This document shows positions 34,058 through 42,904 of a DNA stretch of 64,000 bases, piece by piece. Within the stretch, counting starts at the first letter, position 1; the number at the start of each line of letters is the position of its first letter. The notes below the pieces were generated by a model. That model made no database searches, was not told the origin of the DNA, and was given only the letters and a program-made list of their open reading frames with translations. The position numbers and the translations under genes are program-made. Origin of the DNA: Rhizobiaceae bacterium. Lineage in GTDB: Bacteria > Pseudomonadota > Alphaproteobacteria > Rhizobiales > Rhizobiaceae. The DNA lies in the NCBI GenBank assembly GCA_017640615.1, contig JAEPQK010000007.1:40407-104406 (forward strand), written 5' to 3'.

Positions 34058-34468
34058 CTAGACCGGATCCGGCGGCGGCACCGGGCCATGCCGGTCAAGC
34101 TGTAGGCGCCCGCCAATCGCCCAGTCTTCCTGCGCATAGTCATCGAACACGACCGTGACCCAGTCGCGCTCGCCGCCTATCACGCCGACAATCGCATCGG
34201 TCACGCGCGCGGCAATCTGTCGTTTCTTGTCGGCGCTGCGCCCCTTGTGAAACTTCACGGTGAGAAACGGCCGCGGGCCGCTCGGCGCCTCGCCCTGCAG
34301 GCGCCCGCCCATCGACCAATGTGCCAACCCGTAGGTCTCGAACACGAGCGAAACCCATTCAGGCTTCGATCCAAGCGTCTCGATGATCGCGTCGGTAATG
34401 GCGCGCGCAAGCTCGGCACACACGACCTCGTCGTGACGGTCGTCGATCTTCAGCGTCATGAATGGCAT
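34058..34468 (-). CDS. Tandem two-domain tautomerase family protein
   Basis: 136-residue fusion of two 4-oxalocrotonate-tautomerase-like units. The first (residues 1-62) has Pro2 available as catalytic base. The second starts at an internal 'PRPFLTVKFHKG' near residue 67, so its proline is not N-terminal and cannot act in the same way. The second unit shares the RSADKKR, VTDAIV, GGERDWVT, EDW-IGGRLQ-DR-GP pattern with the neighbouring single-domain protein. Two-unit forms are known in the superfamily (for example the cis-3-chloroacrylic acid dehalogenase/MSAD-like length class). It lies 37 bases after oppF and 42 before the single-domain gene. Confidence 0.83.
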   Translation of the reverse strand: MPFMTLKIDDRHDEVVCAELARAITDAIIETLGSKPEWVSLVFETYGLAHWSMGGRLQGEAPSGPRPFLTVKFHKGRSADKKRQIAARVTDAIVGVIGGERDWVTVVFDDYAQEDWAIGGRLQLDRHGPVPPPDPV

Positions 34469-34505
34469 GGGGTCTTCCTGTGCAGGTGCAGCCGGCGCGG
34501 AACCG

Positions 34506-35498
34506 CTACAAAATCTCTTCGAGCCTGGAACAGCGCACGAAATGGCCGGGTTCGAATTCGCGCAGCTCCGGTGTCGCGGTCGAGCATTCAGGCTTGGCGA
34601 ACGGGCAGCGCGTGCTGAAATGGCATCCCGGCGGCGGATTGACCGGGCTCGGCACGCTACCTTCCAGAATGATCTCTTCCACCTCCACCGTCGGGTCCGG
34701 GACAGGCAGCGCCGACAGCAGCGCGCGGGTATAGGGATGGTAGGTCTTGCGGTAGAGTTCGCCGGCCGGCGCCATCTCCACGATCCGCCCGAGATACATC
34801 ACCGCCACCCGGTCGCACATATGCTCCACGACGCTGAGGTCGTGCGAAATGAACAGATAGGAGAGATCGAATTCCTCCTGCAGCTCGCGCAGCAGATTGA
34901 TGATCTGCGACTGGATTGAGACATCTAGCGCCGAAACCGGCTCGTCGCAGACGATGAGTTTTGGCCGCAGCGCCAGCGCGCGTGCGATTCCGAGGCGCTG
35001 GCGCTGGCCGCCAGAAAATTCATGCGGATAGCGGTCGAAATGCTGGGCGCCGAGGCCGACGAGTTCCAGCAACTCCTGCGCCCGCGCGCGCCTCTCCGCC
35101 CTGTCTTTCATGCCATGCAGCATCAACGGCTCCATCAGCATATTGCCGACGGTCAGCCGCGGATTGAGCGAAGAAAACGGGTTCTGGAAGATGATCTGGA
35201 TTTGGCGGCGATAGGGCTTCAGTTCGCGGTCTTCAAAGCCGGCGATATCGACGCCTTCAAAGCGGATCACCCCCTCGGTCGGCTTGTCCAGCCGCACGAT
35301 GTTGCGTCCGAGCGTTGTCTTGCCGCAGCCGGATTCACCGACAAGTCCTAGCGCCTCACCCGGTGCAATCGTCAGGTCGACCCCATCCACCGCCTTCACC
35401 GAGCGGTTCTGCCGCGAAAAAATTCCGTCATCGACCGGGAAGTGGCGCTTCAGCCCACTCACCTCAAGCAACGGTTCTCTGGTGTTGGTATCAGGCAT
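34506..35498 (-). CDS. Oligopeptide-type ABC transporter ATPase, OppF/DppF type
   Basis: ATPase of 330 residues. Walker A GESGCGKTT is near residue 51, the signature FSGGQRQRLG near 160, Walker B LIVCDEPVSALD near 180 and the switch His in FISHDLSVVEH near 215. The C-terminal extension has the oligopeptide-ATPase cysteine-rich signature 'PPGCHFSTRCPFAKPEC' near residue 290, which binds an Fe-S cluster or metal in some members. The ATG at 35498 overlaps the oppD stop by 8 bases; a longer upstream frame lies in oppD. It forms the heterodimeric motor with OppD. Confidence 0.92.
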   Translation of the reverse strand: MPDTNTREPLLEVSGLKRHFPVDDGIFSRQNRSVKAVDGVDLTIAPGEALGLVGESGCGKTTLGRNIVRLDKPTEGVIRFEGVDIAGFEDRELKPYRRQIQIIFQNPFSSLNPRLTVGNMLMEPLMLHGMKDRAERRARAQELLELVGLGAQHFDRYPHEFSGGQRQRLGIARALALRPKLIVCDEPVSALDVSIQSQIINLLRELQEEFDLSYLFISHDLSVVEHMCDRVAVMYLGRIVEMAPAGELYRKTYHPYTRALLSALPVPDPTVEVEEIILEGSVPSPVNPPPGCHFSTRCPFAKPECSTATPELREFEPGHFVRCSRLEEIL

Positions 35499-36549
35499 CG
35501 GTCGGCGGTTTCCTGTGCAGCCAGCAGCGTACTCGGCGCGGGCCGTCGGGCGCTTCGTCGGCTGCTGCAAGCGGCGGCTCCCATTTGCGGCAGGGTTCGT
35601 GGACATCCGGGCAGCGGTCGGAAAAGCGGCAGCCGCGCGGCAGGGCCAGCATGTTGGGCACCACGCCCTTGATGGTATGCAGCGTGCGCTGGCGGCCCGC
35701 CTCACGGTCAACGCGCGGGATCGATTTCAGCAGCCCGGCTGTGTAGGGGTGGAGCGGCTTCTTGAAGAGGTCGCGCACCGCAGCCTCTTCCACCACGACG
35801 CCGGCATACATGACCAGGACCCGCTGGGTCATTTTGGCGATCACGCCGAGGTCATGCGTGATGAAGATGATCGACGTGCCGATCTCGGCCTTGAGCCGGT
35901 TCATCAGCTTCAGGATCTGCGCCTGAATGGTGACGTCGAGCGCCGTGGTCGGTTCGTCCGCCAGCATGATCTGTGGCCGGCAGGCGAGCGCCATCGCAAT
36001 CATCACGCGCTGCCGCATGCCGCCTGAAAGTTGATGCGGGTAGGAACTGTAGCGCATTTCGGGAAGCGGAATGCCGACCATCTCCAGCATCTCGATGGCG
36101 CGCTTCTTCACGGCCTCACCGCTCAGCCGCTCATGCGTGCGGATCGCCTCCGATATCTGGAACCCGACCGTGAACACCGGGTTCAGCGATGTCATCGGCT
36201 CCTGAAAGATCATCGATATGTGGTTGCCGCGAACCTGCTTCATGGAGCCTTCGCGCATCTTGGTCAGCTCGCCGACACCATCAAGCGTGATAGAGCCCTG
36301 CGAGATACGGCCGATGGGGCGCGGCAGCAGCCCCATGATGGCGAGCGCGGTCATGCTTTTTCCGCAGCCGGATTCGCCCACAATGCCCAGCGTTTCGCCC
36401 TGCTTCAACTTGAAGGAGATGTCGTCGACAGCTGCAAGCAGCCCCTTCTCCACGCGCAGCTCAACACGCAGATTGTCGACGCTGAGAACGTCCCCGCGAT
36501 GGTCGGCGGGCGACGCCTGTGCCTGCACGGTCTGGGTGGCGGCCGTCAT
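35491..36549 (-). CDS. Oligopeptide-type ABC transporter ATPase, OppD/DppD type
   Basis: ATPase of 352 residues. Walker [10 protein letters not shown] is near residue 57, the signature [10 protein letters not shown] near 165, Walker [11 protein letters not shown] near 187 and the switch His in [12 protein letters not shown] near 220. The C-terminal cysteine motif '[18 protein letters not shown]' near residue 305 is typical. The ATG at 36549 overlaps the dipeptidase stop (ATGA), and a GTG at 36558 is the less likely alternative. It pairs with OppF to power the DppB/DppC channel. Confidence 0.92.
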   Translation of the reverse strand: MTAATQTVQAQASPADHRGDVLSVDNLRVELRVEKGLLAAVDDISFKLKQGETLGIVGESGCGKSMTALAIMGLLPRPIGRISQGSITLDGVGELTKMREGSMKQVRGNHISMIFQEPMTSLNPVFTVGFQISEAIRTHERLSGEAVKKRAIEMLEMVGIPLPEMRYSSYPHQLSGGMRQRVMIAMALACRPQIMLADEPTTALDVTIQAQILKLMNRLKAEIGTSIIFITHDLGVIAKMTQRVLVMYAGVVVEEAAVRDLFKKPLHPYTAGLLKSIPRVDREAGRQRTLHTIKGVVPNMLALPRGCRFSDRCPDVHEPCRKWEPPLAAADEAPDGPRRVRCWLHRKPPTDA

Positions 36550-37565
36550 TCGCCCCACACCTCGCGATAAACCCTGAGCAGATTGCCATGCATGATCTTC
36601 TCGATCGCGTCGGCGCTGTGGCCTCGCTTGGCAAGCGCATCGAGCAGATTGCCGGCATCGGCCATCGTCTCGAAGCCCGGTGTCGCCCGGTTTTCATATG
36701 TGTACCAGGGCCCCAAAATGCCGGTCACCTCCGGCCAGATCGGTTCGGGCCCGTAGAGGCTGAGCCACTTTTCAAGCGTCTTGGTGCCTTCTGAAAGATC
36801 GCTGCCGAAGGCGACATGCTCGACGCCAACCAGATTGACCATGTAATCGACGTGGTCGCAGAAGTTCTCCAGCGTCGGCCGCTCGGCAATGCCAAGAAGC
36901 GGCGGCCACAACGTAATGCCAACTGTTCCGCCGGTTTTGGCGGCCATGCGAACCAGATCGTCGGGAATATTGCGCGGACTGTCGGCAAGGCTGCGCGCAT
37001 TGGAGTGGCTGAAAATCACCGGCCGCTTGGATGTGGTCAGCACGTCCCGCGCCGTCGCATAGCCGCAATGCGATAGATCGATCTGCAGGCGCAGCTCGTT
37101 CATCAGTTCGACCCAGTCGTGTCCGGCTTTCTTCAACCGGCCCTCCGGGTCCGCCAGCGCGCCATAACCAAACCGGTTCTCGTCATTGTAGACGGGCTGC
37201 AGAATGCGCATGCCGAGCCGCTTCATAATACGCAGCAGCTCCACATCATGGTCGAGAAAGGTCGCGTCCTGCGTGCCGATGATGATGCCCAGAACACCGT
37301 CTTTGGCCGCAGCCGACATTTCCTTCACGGAGGTCACGATGCGGGCACGGTCGGCATTTTCGGCGACCGTACGGCAGAGCTTCGCCAGGGTGGAAAGGCA
37401 GGTGCTGAGATCGGTGTTCGGCGTCGTCGCAGTGAGATTGACCGCCTTTACCCCCCCCGCAAGCGTGCGCTCGAACTGGTCGCGGGTCAAAGTCGCGCAG
37501 TAAAGCCCGTCGATAATCGCCTGATCTGACAGTGCCGTAGCCCGGCTTGCCGTGTGGGTGTTCAT
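36546..37565 (-). CDS. M19 (membrane/renal dipeptidase) family protein lacking part of the metal site
   Basis: 339-residue TIM-barrel protein of the M19 dipeptidase family. The downstream ligands are visible: H166 in DLSHCG, H187 in FSHSNA, and D256 in FGSDLSEG. The usual N-terminal His-x-Asp is replaced (D19-G-L-Y-C), and the bridging Glu position reads T98-Q-D in GTQDAT. A canonical binuclear zinc site is therefore unlikely. It lies between dppC and oppD with an ATGA overlap to oppD, so it is an integral part of the transport operon. A paralogue with the same substitutions lies at 41864. No signal peptide is seen; a cytoplasmic hydrolase or isomerase acting on the imported compound is inferred. 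Confidence 0.85.
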   Translation of the reverse strand: MNTHTASRATALSDQAIIDGLYCATLTRDQFERTLAGGVKAVNLTATTPNTDLSTCLSTLAKLCRTVAENADRARIVTSVKEMSAAAKDGVLGIIIGTQDATFLDHDVELLRIMKRLGMRILQPVYNDENRFGYGALADPEGRLKKAGHDWVELMNELRLQIDLSHCGYATARDVLTTSKRPVIFSHSNARSLADSPRNIPDDLVRMAAKTGGTVGITLWPPLLGIAERPTLENFCDHVDYMVNLVGVEHVAFGSDLSEGTKTLEKWLSLYGPEPIWPEVTGILGPWYTYENRATPGFETMADAGNLLDALAKRGHSADAIEKIMHGNLLRVYREVWGE

Positions 37566-37581
37566 GCTGCGTATCTCCGGA

Positions 37582-38487
37582 CTATTCGTGGTTGAGTTGG
37601 GGGTCGAGCGCGTCGCGCAGCTCGTCGCCCAATATGTTGAAGGCAAGAATGATTGCGCCGATGGCCAGCCCAGGGAACAGCGAAACCCACCAGGAAATCG
37701 CGATGTAGTTCTTGCCGTCGCTGATCATGCCGCCCCAGGTCGGCGTCGGCGGTTGAACCCCCAGCCCCAGAAAACTCAGCGTGGCTTCCAGAAGGATCAT
37801 GCGGGCGAGCTCGAAGCTCGCATAAACGATGATCGCCGACAGGATGTTCGGCAGGATGTGGTGCGTCATGATCCGCAGCTGCCCTGCCCCGATCGCCCGT
37901 GCCGCCTCGACATATTCGAGCCCACGCACCGACAGCACCGCCCCGCGCACGATGCGCGCAAAGCGCGGCCAGCCCGAAAGCCCCATGATGATGATCAGGT
38001 TGGTGAGCGAAGGTCCGACCACCGCCACCACCGCGATCACCAGCAGGATCACCGGAAAGGCGAGCTGCATGTCGATGAGCCTGAGAATGATGGCGTCGGT
38101 GCGCCCGCCATAGAAGCCGGCAAACAGGCCGGCCGCCACGCCGGCGACCAGCGAAACGCCGACCGCGAGCACACTCACCACCAGCGTTACGCGCGCCCCA
38201 AAGATGATACGCGAAAGCGTGTCGCGGCCGAGATGGTCCGTGCCCAGCCAATAGCCTTCGACGCCGCCATCCATGAATGACGGCGGCTTCAGCCGCTGGA
38301 TAAGCTCCTGCGCGAAGGGATCGTGCGGCGACACCAGCGACGGCGCCAGCGCGCAGATCAGCGTCAGCGCCAGGAAGCCGACCGAGATGATGACGGCTTT
38401 TTTGCCGAAGAGCCTCCGCAGCACCAGCCTTGTCCGGCTGTCGCTGGTGATCGGTTTGAAAACGGGTTGCGCGTCGACGGTTGCCAA
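37582..38487 (-). CDS. Dipeptide-type ABC transporter permease, DppC type
   Basis: Inner-membrane permease of 301 residues with six predicted helices. The N-terminal OppC-like segment ('FGKKAVIISVGFLALTLICALA') and the coupling loop 'EAARAIGAGQLRIMTHHILPN' near residue 195 identify the family, as does the 'EATLSFLGLGVQPPTPTWG' signature near residue 240. It begins 10 bases after dppB and is followed after 16 bases by the M19 gene. It forms the channel with DppB. Confidence 0.93.
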   Translation of the reverse strand: MATVDAQPVFKPITSDSRTRLVLRRLFGKKAVIISVGFLALTLICALAPSLVSPHDPFAQELIQRLKPPSFMDGGVEGYWLGTDHLGRDTLSRIIFGARVTLVVSVLAVGVSLVAGVAAGLFAGFYGGRTDAIILRLIDMQLAFPVILLVIAVVAVVGPSLTNLIIIMGLSGWPRFARIVRGAVLSVRGLEYVEAARAIGAGQLRIMTHHILPNILSAIIVYASFELARMILLEATLSFLGLGVQPPTPTWGGMISDGKNYIAISWWVSLFPGLAIGAIILAFNILGDELRDALDPQLNHE

Positions 38488-38497
38488 AATCCGCTCC

Positions 38498-39415
38498 CTA
38501 TCGATAGCTGATGCGCGGATCGAGAACCGCGTAAAAGATGTCGACGATCAGGTTCACGATCACGAAGATCAGCGCGAACAGGAAGACGATCGCCTGAACG
38601 ACCGGGAAGTCGCGGGCATAGATGGCCTGGATTGCAAGGCGGCCCACACCCGGCCAGGAGAACACGGTTTCGGTCACCACCACACCGCCCATCAGGAAGC
38701 CGACCTGCAGGCCGATCACCGTGAGCACGGGAATGAATGCGTTGCGCAACCCGTGCAGCCAGACGACCTTCATCTCGCCAAGCCCCTTGGCGCGTGCGGT
38801 TCGGATATAGTCCTGCCCCAGAACGTCGAGCATGCAGGAGCGCGTCACACGCGCGATCAGCGCTACGAGCTGGAAGGAAAGCGTCGCTGCCGGCAGCACC
38901 AAATGCCACCAGGTTCCGCGCCCGCCGGTCGGCAGCCAGCGCAGCCAAACCGCAAAGATGATGATCGACAGAATGCCGAGATAGAAGGACGGCATGGCCT
39001 GCCCAATCAGTGTCGTGCCACGCACCGAAAGATCGACCGGCGTGTTACGCCAATACGCGGCGATAACGCCTGCCGGCACACCGACGATAAGCGTCAGCGC
39101 CATGGCGGCGAGCGCCAGCTCGGTCGTTGCTGCCATGCGATCCATCACCAGCTTCAGCGCGGGCTCGTGAAAGCGCAGCGAGTCGCCGAAATTGCCCTGC
39201 AATGCCTGCGTACAGAATGAGATGAATTGAACCCAGATCGGCTGGTCCAGCCCGTGCCGCTTGCGGAACGCGTCGCGCGCCTCTTCGGTCACATCAGGCG
39301 GCAGGATAAGGTCGGTCGGATCACCGCTCAGATGCGTCAGAAGAAACGAGATCACGAGGATCCCGAAAATAACGGGGATCGTCAGGGCCACACGCCTGAC
39401 CAGATATTGCAGCAT
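38498..39415 (-). CDS. Dipeptide-type ABC transporter permease, DppB type
   Basis: Inner-membrane permease of 305 residues, about six helices. The start 'MLQYLVRRVALTIPVIFGILVISF' and the coupling loop 'RTARAKGLGEMKVVWLHGLRN' near residue 200 are typical of DppB, and 'ETVFSWPGVGRLAIQAIYARD' near 250 is a family signature. It is separated from the upstream binding-protein gene by 60 bases that hold a GC-rich hairpin. Confidence 0.93.
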   Translation of the reverse strand: MLQYLVRRVALTIPVIFGILVISFLLTHLSGDPTDLILPPDVTEEARDAFRKRHGLDQPIWVQFISFCTQALQGNFGDSLRFHEPALKLVMDRMAATTELALAAMALTLIVGVPAGVIAAYWRNTPVDLSVRGTTLIGQAMPSFYLGILSIIIFAVWLRWLPTGGRGTWWHLVLPAATLSFQLVALIARVTRSCMLDVLGQDYIRTARAKGLGEMKVVWLHGLRNAFIPVLTVIGLQVGFLMGGVVVTETVFSWPGVGRLAIQAIYARDFPVVQAIVFLFALIFVIVNLIVDIFYAVLDPRISYR

Positions 39416-39441
39416 GCCTTCTCACTCCGCGATGCGAAAGG

Positions 39442-39465
39442 TGGAGCCGGCTTGGGCGCCGGCTC
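39442..39465 (-). repeat. GC-rich intra-operon stem-loop between binding-protein and dppB genes
   Basis: GGAGCCGGC at 39442-39450 pairs with GCCGGCTCC at 39457-39465 around a 6-base loop. It lies 11 bases after the binding-protein stop, in the same relative position as the hairpins at 1217 and 26775. A differential-expression role is inferred. Confidence 0.6.
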
Positions 39466-39475
39466 CCGTCTCACC

Positions 39476-40987
39476 CTACTGGCCGTAGGAGACGTCGTAG
39501 AAGAACATGCGCCCATCGCCGCGCGGAAGGAAGTTCTGAAGGCGCGCATCCGTGCCGTACACGTCGATGCCGTCATAGAGGAAGATGATCGGTGCCTCCT
39601 CATGCATGAGCGCCATCATATCCTGGTAGATCTTGCGCCGCTTCTCGACATCCATTTCCTTCGCGCCTGCCTCGGCCAGGGCATCGATCTCCTCATTGGC
39701 GATCGGCGTGTAGCGCCAGGTCGAGACATATTGCGATGCCTGAAACGCCGGGTCGTCTTGTGGTGCCAGACCGACAAAATACATCGGAGCGAGTTCCTTG
39801 GAGCGCAGCTGCCGCAGGAATTCGCCGGGCTCGAGCGCGATCATTTCCGTTTTCACGCCCACCTTCGACAGCATGCCCGCCACCGCTTCGGAAACCTCGC
39901 GGTCTTGGGCGTAGCGTCCGGAGGGAAATTTGAACGGAATGGTGAAACCGTCAGGGTAACCAGCCTCGGCCAGCATGGCTTTGGCCTTTTCCGGATCATA
40001 CGGATAGTCCTGAAGATCGGGGTTGAAGCCCAGCTGCGACTTGCGCAGAACCTGACCGTTGAGCGGCTCGGCCTTGCCGAAGAAAAGCGAATTGATGATC
40101 GCTTCCTTGTCGACCGCATAGTTGAGCGCCTGCCGCACCAGCTTGTTCTGCAGCGGGCTTTCATGCTGCGGCAGCGACGACAATCCGATCTGATAGATGC
40201 GGTAGCTCGGAACCGGAACCAGCTTGATTTCCGGCTCGTTCTCCAACCCGGGGATCGCGGTGACCGGGAGATCCTTGGCCACCTGATACTCGCCCGTCGT
40301 CAAGCCTGCGACGCGTGCGGCGTCATCTGGCACCGGACGCCAGATCAGCCCGTCAATACCCTCCGGCAGGTCGCCCCAATAGTCTTCGTTGCGCTCCATC
40401 ACCAGCTTGTCGTCGCGCACCCACTCAACAAACTTGAACGGGCCGGTTCCGACCGGCTTCTGGCCATAGGCCTCAAGGCCCATTTCGTTCCAGTAGTTCG
40501 GCGGAACGACATAGATCTGGCTGAGCGCCAGCGCCAGCGGCGGATAGGAATCGTGCAGTGTGATGCGCACGGTCAGGTCATCGACCTTCTCTGCGCCGGA
40601 AAATGCCTGCGCAACCTGCGCGTAGGCCGGCGTCTGTTCCTTGTCGATGAAGATGTTGACGGAATGGACCACCGCGTCGGCATTCATCGGCTCGCCATTG
40701 GTGAAGGTGATGCCTTCGCGCAGCTTGACGATAACGGAAGTCGGCGATTCCATTTCAAAGCCGGTCGCGAGCAGCGGCCGAATTTCATTGACCCGCGGGT
40801 CCTGCCAGAAAAGCGATTCCACCATCGCGGAGCCGGCATTCAGATTGTCCGACGCGGTCGTTCCGTTCGGCCAAAGCGTCTGCGGATCGAAGTTTTGCGC
40901 AATCGTCAGCGTGTCGGCACTTGCCGGCAACGCAAGCGCGGCCAGCAATGCGGCCGCGGCGGTTACACGTCTCATCTTGGAAAACAT
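39476..40987 (-). CDS. Dipeptide-type ABC transporter solute-binding protein (SBP_bac_5 family)
   Basis: Exported binding protein of 503 residues; first gene of the eight-gene operon running to 33800. The signal peptide is residues 1-24 (cut at ASA-D). The mature chain begins 'TLTIAQNFDPQTLWPNG' and has 'SVIVKLREGITFTNGEPMNADAVVHSV' and 'YDPEKAKAMLAEAGYPDGF' patterns shared with the paralogue at 32213. The two proteins are alike through most of their length. Family ligands include peptides, nickel complexes, opines and glutathione; the dipeptidase-like partners suggest a peptide-like or cyclic amide compound. The promoter lies opposite the XRE-cupin gene. Confidence 0.92.
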   Translation of the reverse strand: MFSKMRRVTAAAALLAALALPASADTLTIAQNFDPQTLWPNGTTASDNLNAGSAMVESLFWQDPRVNEIRPLLATGFEMESPTSVIVKLREGITFTNGEPMNADAVVHSVNIFIDKEQTPAYAQVAQAFSGAEKVDDLTVRITLHDSYPPLALALSQIYVVPPNYWNEMGLEAYGQKPVGTGPFKFVEWVRDDKLVMERNEDYWGDLPEGIDGLIWRPVPDDAARVAGLTTGEYQVAKDLPVTAIPGLENEPEIKLVPVPSYRIYQIGLSSLPQHESPLQNKLVRQALNYAVDKEAIINSLFFGKAEPLNGQVLRKSQLGFNPDLQDYPYDPEKAKAMLAEAGYPDGFTIPFKFPSGRYAQDREVSEAVAGMLSKVGVKTEMIALEPGEFLRQLRSKELAPMYFVGLAPQDDPAFQASQYVSTWRYTPIANEEIDALAEAGAKEMDVEKRRKIYQDMMALMHEEAPIIFLYDGIDVYGTDARLQNFLPRGDGRMFFYDVSYGQ

Positions 40988-41118
40988 GGCTAACCTCCCA
41001 GTCTGTGCGCCATCCGAGTGGCTGCACTAATCATTTAACCCGCTGTGTTCATTCACACCGAAAAATAGCTCTGCTACATTCGTCATATGGTGAACGATTG
41101 CGACGCTCTCACGAAATT

Positions 41119-41145
41119 AGTGAATTTACAAGAAAGAATTTCACA
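41119..41145 (+). promoter_or_regulatory. Shared XRE-cupin operator candidate, copy 2
   Basis: GTGAATTTACAA at 41120-41131, six bases, then ATTTCACA at 41138-41145. This matches the reverse complement of 32141-32167 except in the six-base spacer and the first base. It lies 42 bases before the start of the XRE-cupin gene at 41187 and 132 bases upstream of the divergent binding-protein gene. A looser element GTGTTCATTCACAC at 41045-41058 may be a second site. Confidence 0.65.
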
Positions 41146-41186
41146 TTTATGTTCGATCGCAGTCTGGTATTCATTTTCGAGATTTC

Positions 41187-41867
41187 GTGTCGACGCCTGC
41201 ACCCCCACAATCAGAGAACCGAACGCGCGGCGATATCGCCGATACCAATGAGCGTGTCGGCTTGCAGATCAGGCATTTCCGCCGGGCGCGCGGCATGTCG
41301 CTGCGGCAGCTGGCGCAGAGCATCAGCCTGTCCGTCGGGCATTTGAGCCAGATCGAACGGGGCGTGTCTTCCGCCTCGGTACGCACGCTGGCTTTGGCCG
41401 CGGATGCGCTGAGCGTAGGGGTCGCCGACTTCTTCAACGACACAGAGCGGGACGAAGCACGCATCGTCACCCGCGTATCGGAGCGCGACTGCGTACGGTT
41501 CGGCACGCGCGGCGTCGTCAAACAACTTCTCACCGTTCATGGCGAGCAGCGCGGGCTCGACCTTTTCCTCATCCAGCTCGGCCCTGACGACAGCAGCGGC
41601 GGCAGCGCCTACAGCCATTCCGGCATCGAGGCCGGCTATGTGATTTCGGGCGGCTTCGAACTGGAGGTCGATCTGCGCACCTATGTCCTTGGCGAAGGCG
41701 ACAGCTGCCAGTTCGCCAGTGCAAGGCCGCACCGCTTTAAAAATGCAGGCCAGCGCAATGCGCTGGTTCTGTGGGCAAATTACCGCGGCGGACAGACCGA
41801 TGCGGAAAACGAGGCCGGCAGCGCCGGAGAAGACAAGATCACGGACAACAGGGAGAGTTTGCCATGA
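41187..41867 (+). CDS. XRE-family regulator with C-terminal cupin domain
   Basis: 226-residue regulator, paralogue of the one at 31481. The XRE helix-turn-helix covers about residues 25-80 ('IRHFRRARGMSLRQLAQSISLSVGHLSQIERGVSSASVRTL' pattern), and a cupin sensor domain covers about 125-195 ('SHSGIEAGYVISGGFELEVDLRTYVLGEGDS'). It starts with GTG at 41187. Its stop overlaps the M19 gene by ATGA, so regulator and enzyme are translationally coupled. The divergent operon at 40987 and the gene at 32213 are probable targets through the shared operator-like site. Confidence 0.88.
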   Translation: MSTPAPPQSENRTRGDIADTNERVGLQIRHFRRARGMSLRQLAQSISLSVGHLSQIERGVSSASVRTLALAADALSVGVADFFNDTERDEARIVTRVSERDCVRFGTRGVVKQLLTVHGEQRGLDLFLIQLGPDDSSGGSAYSHSGIEAGYVISGGFELEVDLRTYVLGEGDSCQFASARPHRFKNAGQRNALVLWANYRGGQTDAENEAGSAGEDKITDNRESLP

Positions 41868-42862
41868 CGACCGACTGGGCCATTGACGGGCTGAACTGCG
41901 CGGGGCTGAACCGCGAGCAGATGGAAAAGACGCTGAAGGGTGGCGTCAACGCGATCAACCTCACCTCGATCCGCCCCTATGCGAACCTGACCGACAGCCT
42001 GCTGCAACTCGAACAGGCGCACGCGACGATCGCTGAGATGAGCGATGTAGCGCTGGTTGCCAAAACGACCAAAGATATCGAGGAAGCTGCCGCTTCGGGC
42101 CGAGTCGGTGTCATTCTCGGCACGCAGGATTCCACGATGATCGAAGCGGATGTGCGCCTGCTCGGCACGCTGAAGCGGCTCGGTGTGCGCATCCTGCTTC
42201 CCAACTACAACAAACCCAATCGCTTTGGCTGCGGCGCTCCACAGGAAGGACCGCAAGACACTGGCATGACCGATGCCGGCCACGACTGGCTTGAAGAGAT
42301 GCACCGCCTGCGGCTGGTCGTCGACCTTTCGCATTGCGGTCACCGCACGACCAGCGAATTTATCGCCGCCAGCAAGGGCCGGCCGCTCGTGGTGAGCCAC
42401 GCCAATTCCTTTGTGGTTCTGCCCAGCTTGCGCAACAAAACTGACGATCACATTCGCGGTGTTGCCGAGACGGGTGGCCTGACAGGCGCGGTCATGTGGT
42501 CGCCGGCGGTACGCCACGACAAGCGACCAACAATGGACGACTACCTCAACCACCTCGATCACATGGTGAAGGTGGGCGGCATCGAACATGTGGCTTTCGC
42601 GAGCGACGTGGTGGAATCGCCGCGCCCGGACCCGGAAAAGTGGGACAAATCCTTTGGCCCCAATGGATCCGACAAGAACATTACTGGCATACTCGGCGAC
42701 TGGTATGTCTATGAAACGCGGCTCAACGAACACTATCAGTCGCTCACCGACACGCCGGCCATCTGGGAGGCCATGCGCAAACGTGGCTATTCCTCAGGCG
42801 ACATCGAAAAGGTGATGCGTGGCAACTGGCTGCGTGTGCTGAAGGACATCTGGGGCGAGTAG
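41864..42862 (+). CDS. M19 (membrane/renal dipeptidase) family protein lacking part of the metal site
   Basis: 332-residue paralogue of the protein at 36546. Conserved M19 ligands H157 (DLSHCG), H179 (VSHANS) and D248 (ASDVV) are present, but the N-terminal His-x-Asp is D8-G-L-N-C and the bridging Glu region is T87-Q-D in GTQDST, the same departures as in its paralogue. The ATG at 41864 lies in the stop of the XRE-cupin gene. There is no signal peptide. Two paralogues on either side of one regulator suggest related but distinct substrates, for example two stereoisomers or two steps of one pathway. Confidence 0.85.
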   Translation: MTTDWAIDGLNCAGLNREQMEKTLKGGVNAINLTSIRPYANLTDSLLQLEQAHATIAEMSDVALVAKTTKDIEEAAASGRVGVILGTQDSTMIEADVRLLGTLKRLGVRILLPNYNKPNRFGCGAPQEGPQDTGMTDAGHDWLEEMHRLRLVVDLSHCGHRTTSEFIAASKGRPLVVSHANSFVVLPSLRNKTDDHIRGVAETGGLTGAVMWSPAVRHDKRPTMDDYLNHLDHMVKVGGIEHVAFASDVVESPRPDPEKWDKSFGPNGSDKNITGILGDWYVYETRLNEHYQSLTDTPAIWEAMRKRGYSSGDIEKVMRGNWLRVLKDIWGE

Positions 42863-42904
42863 CTACCAGTGTCTTTGTGAGGCACAAAGTGACCCGGTAA
42901 TGCG

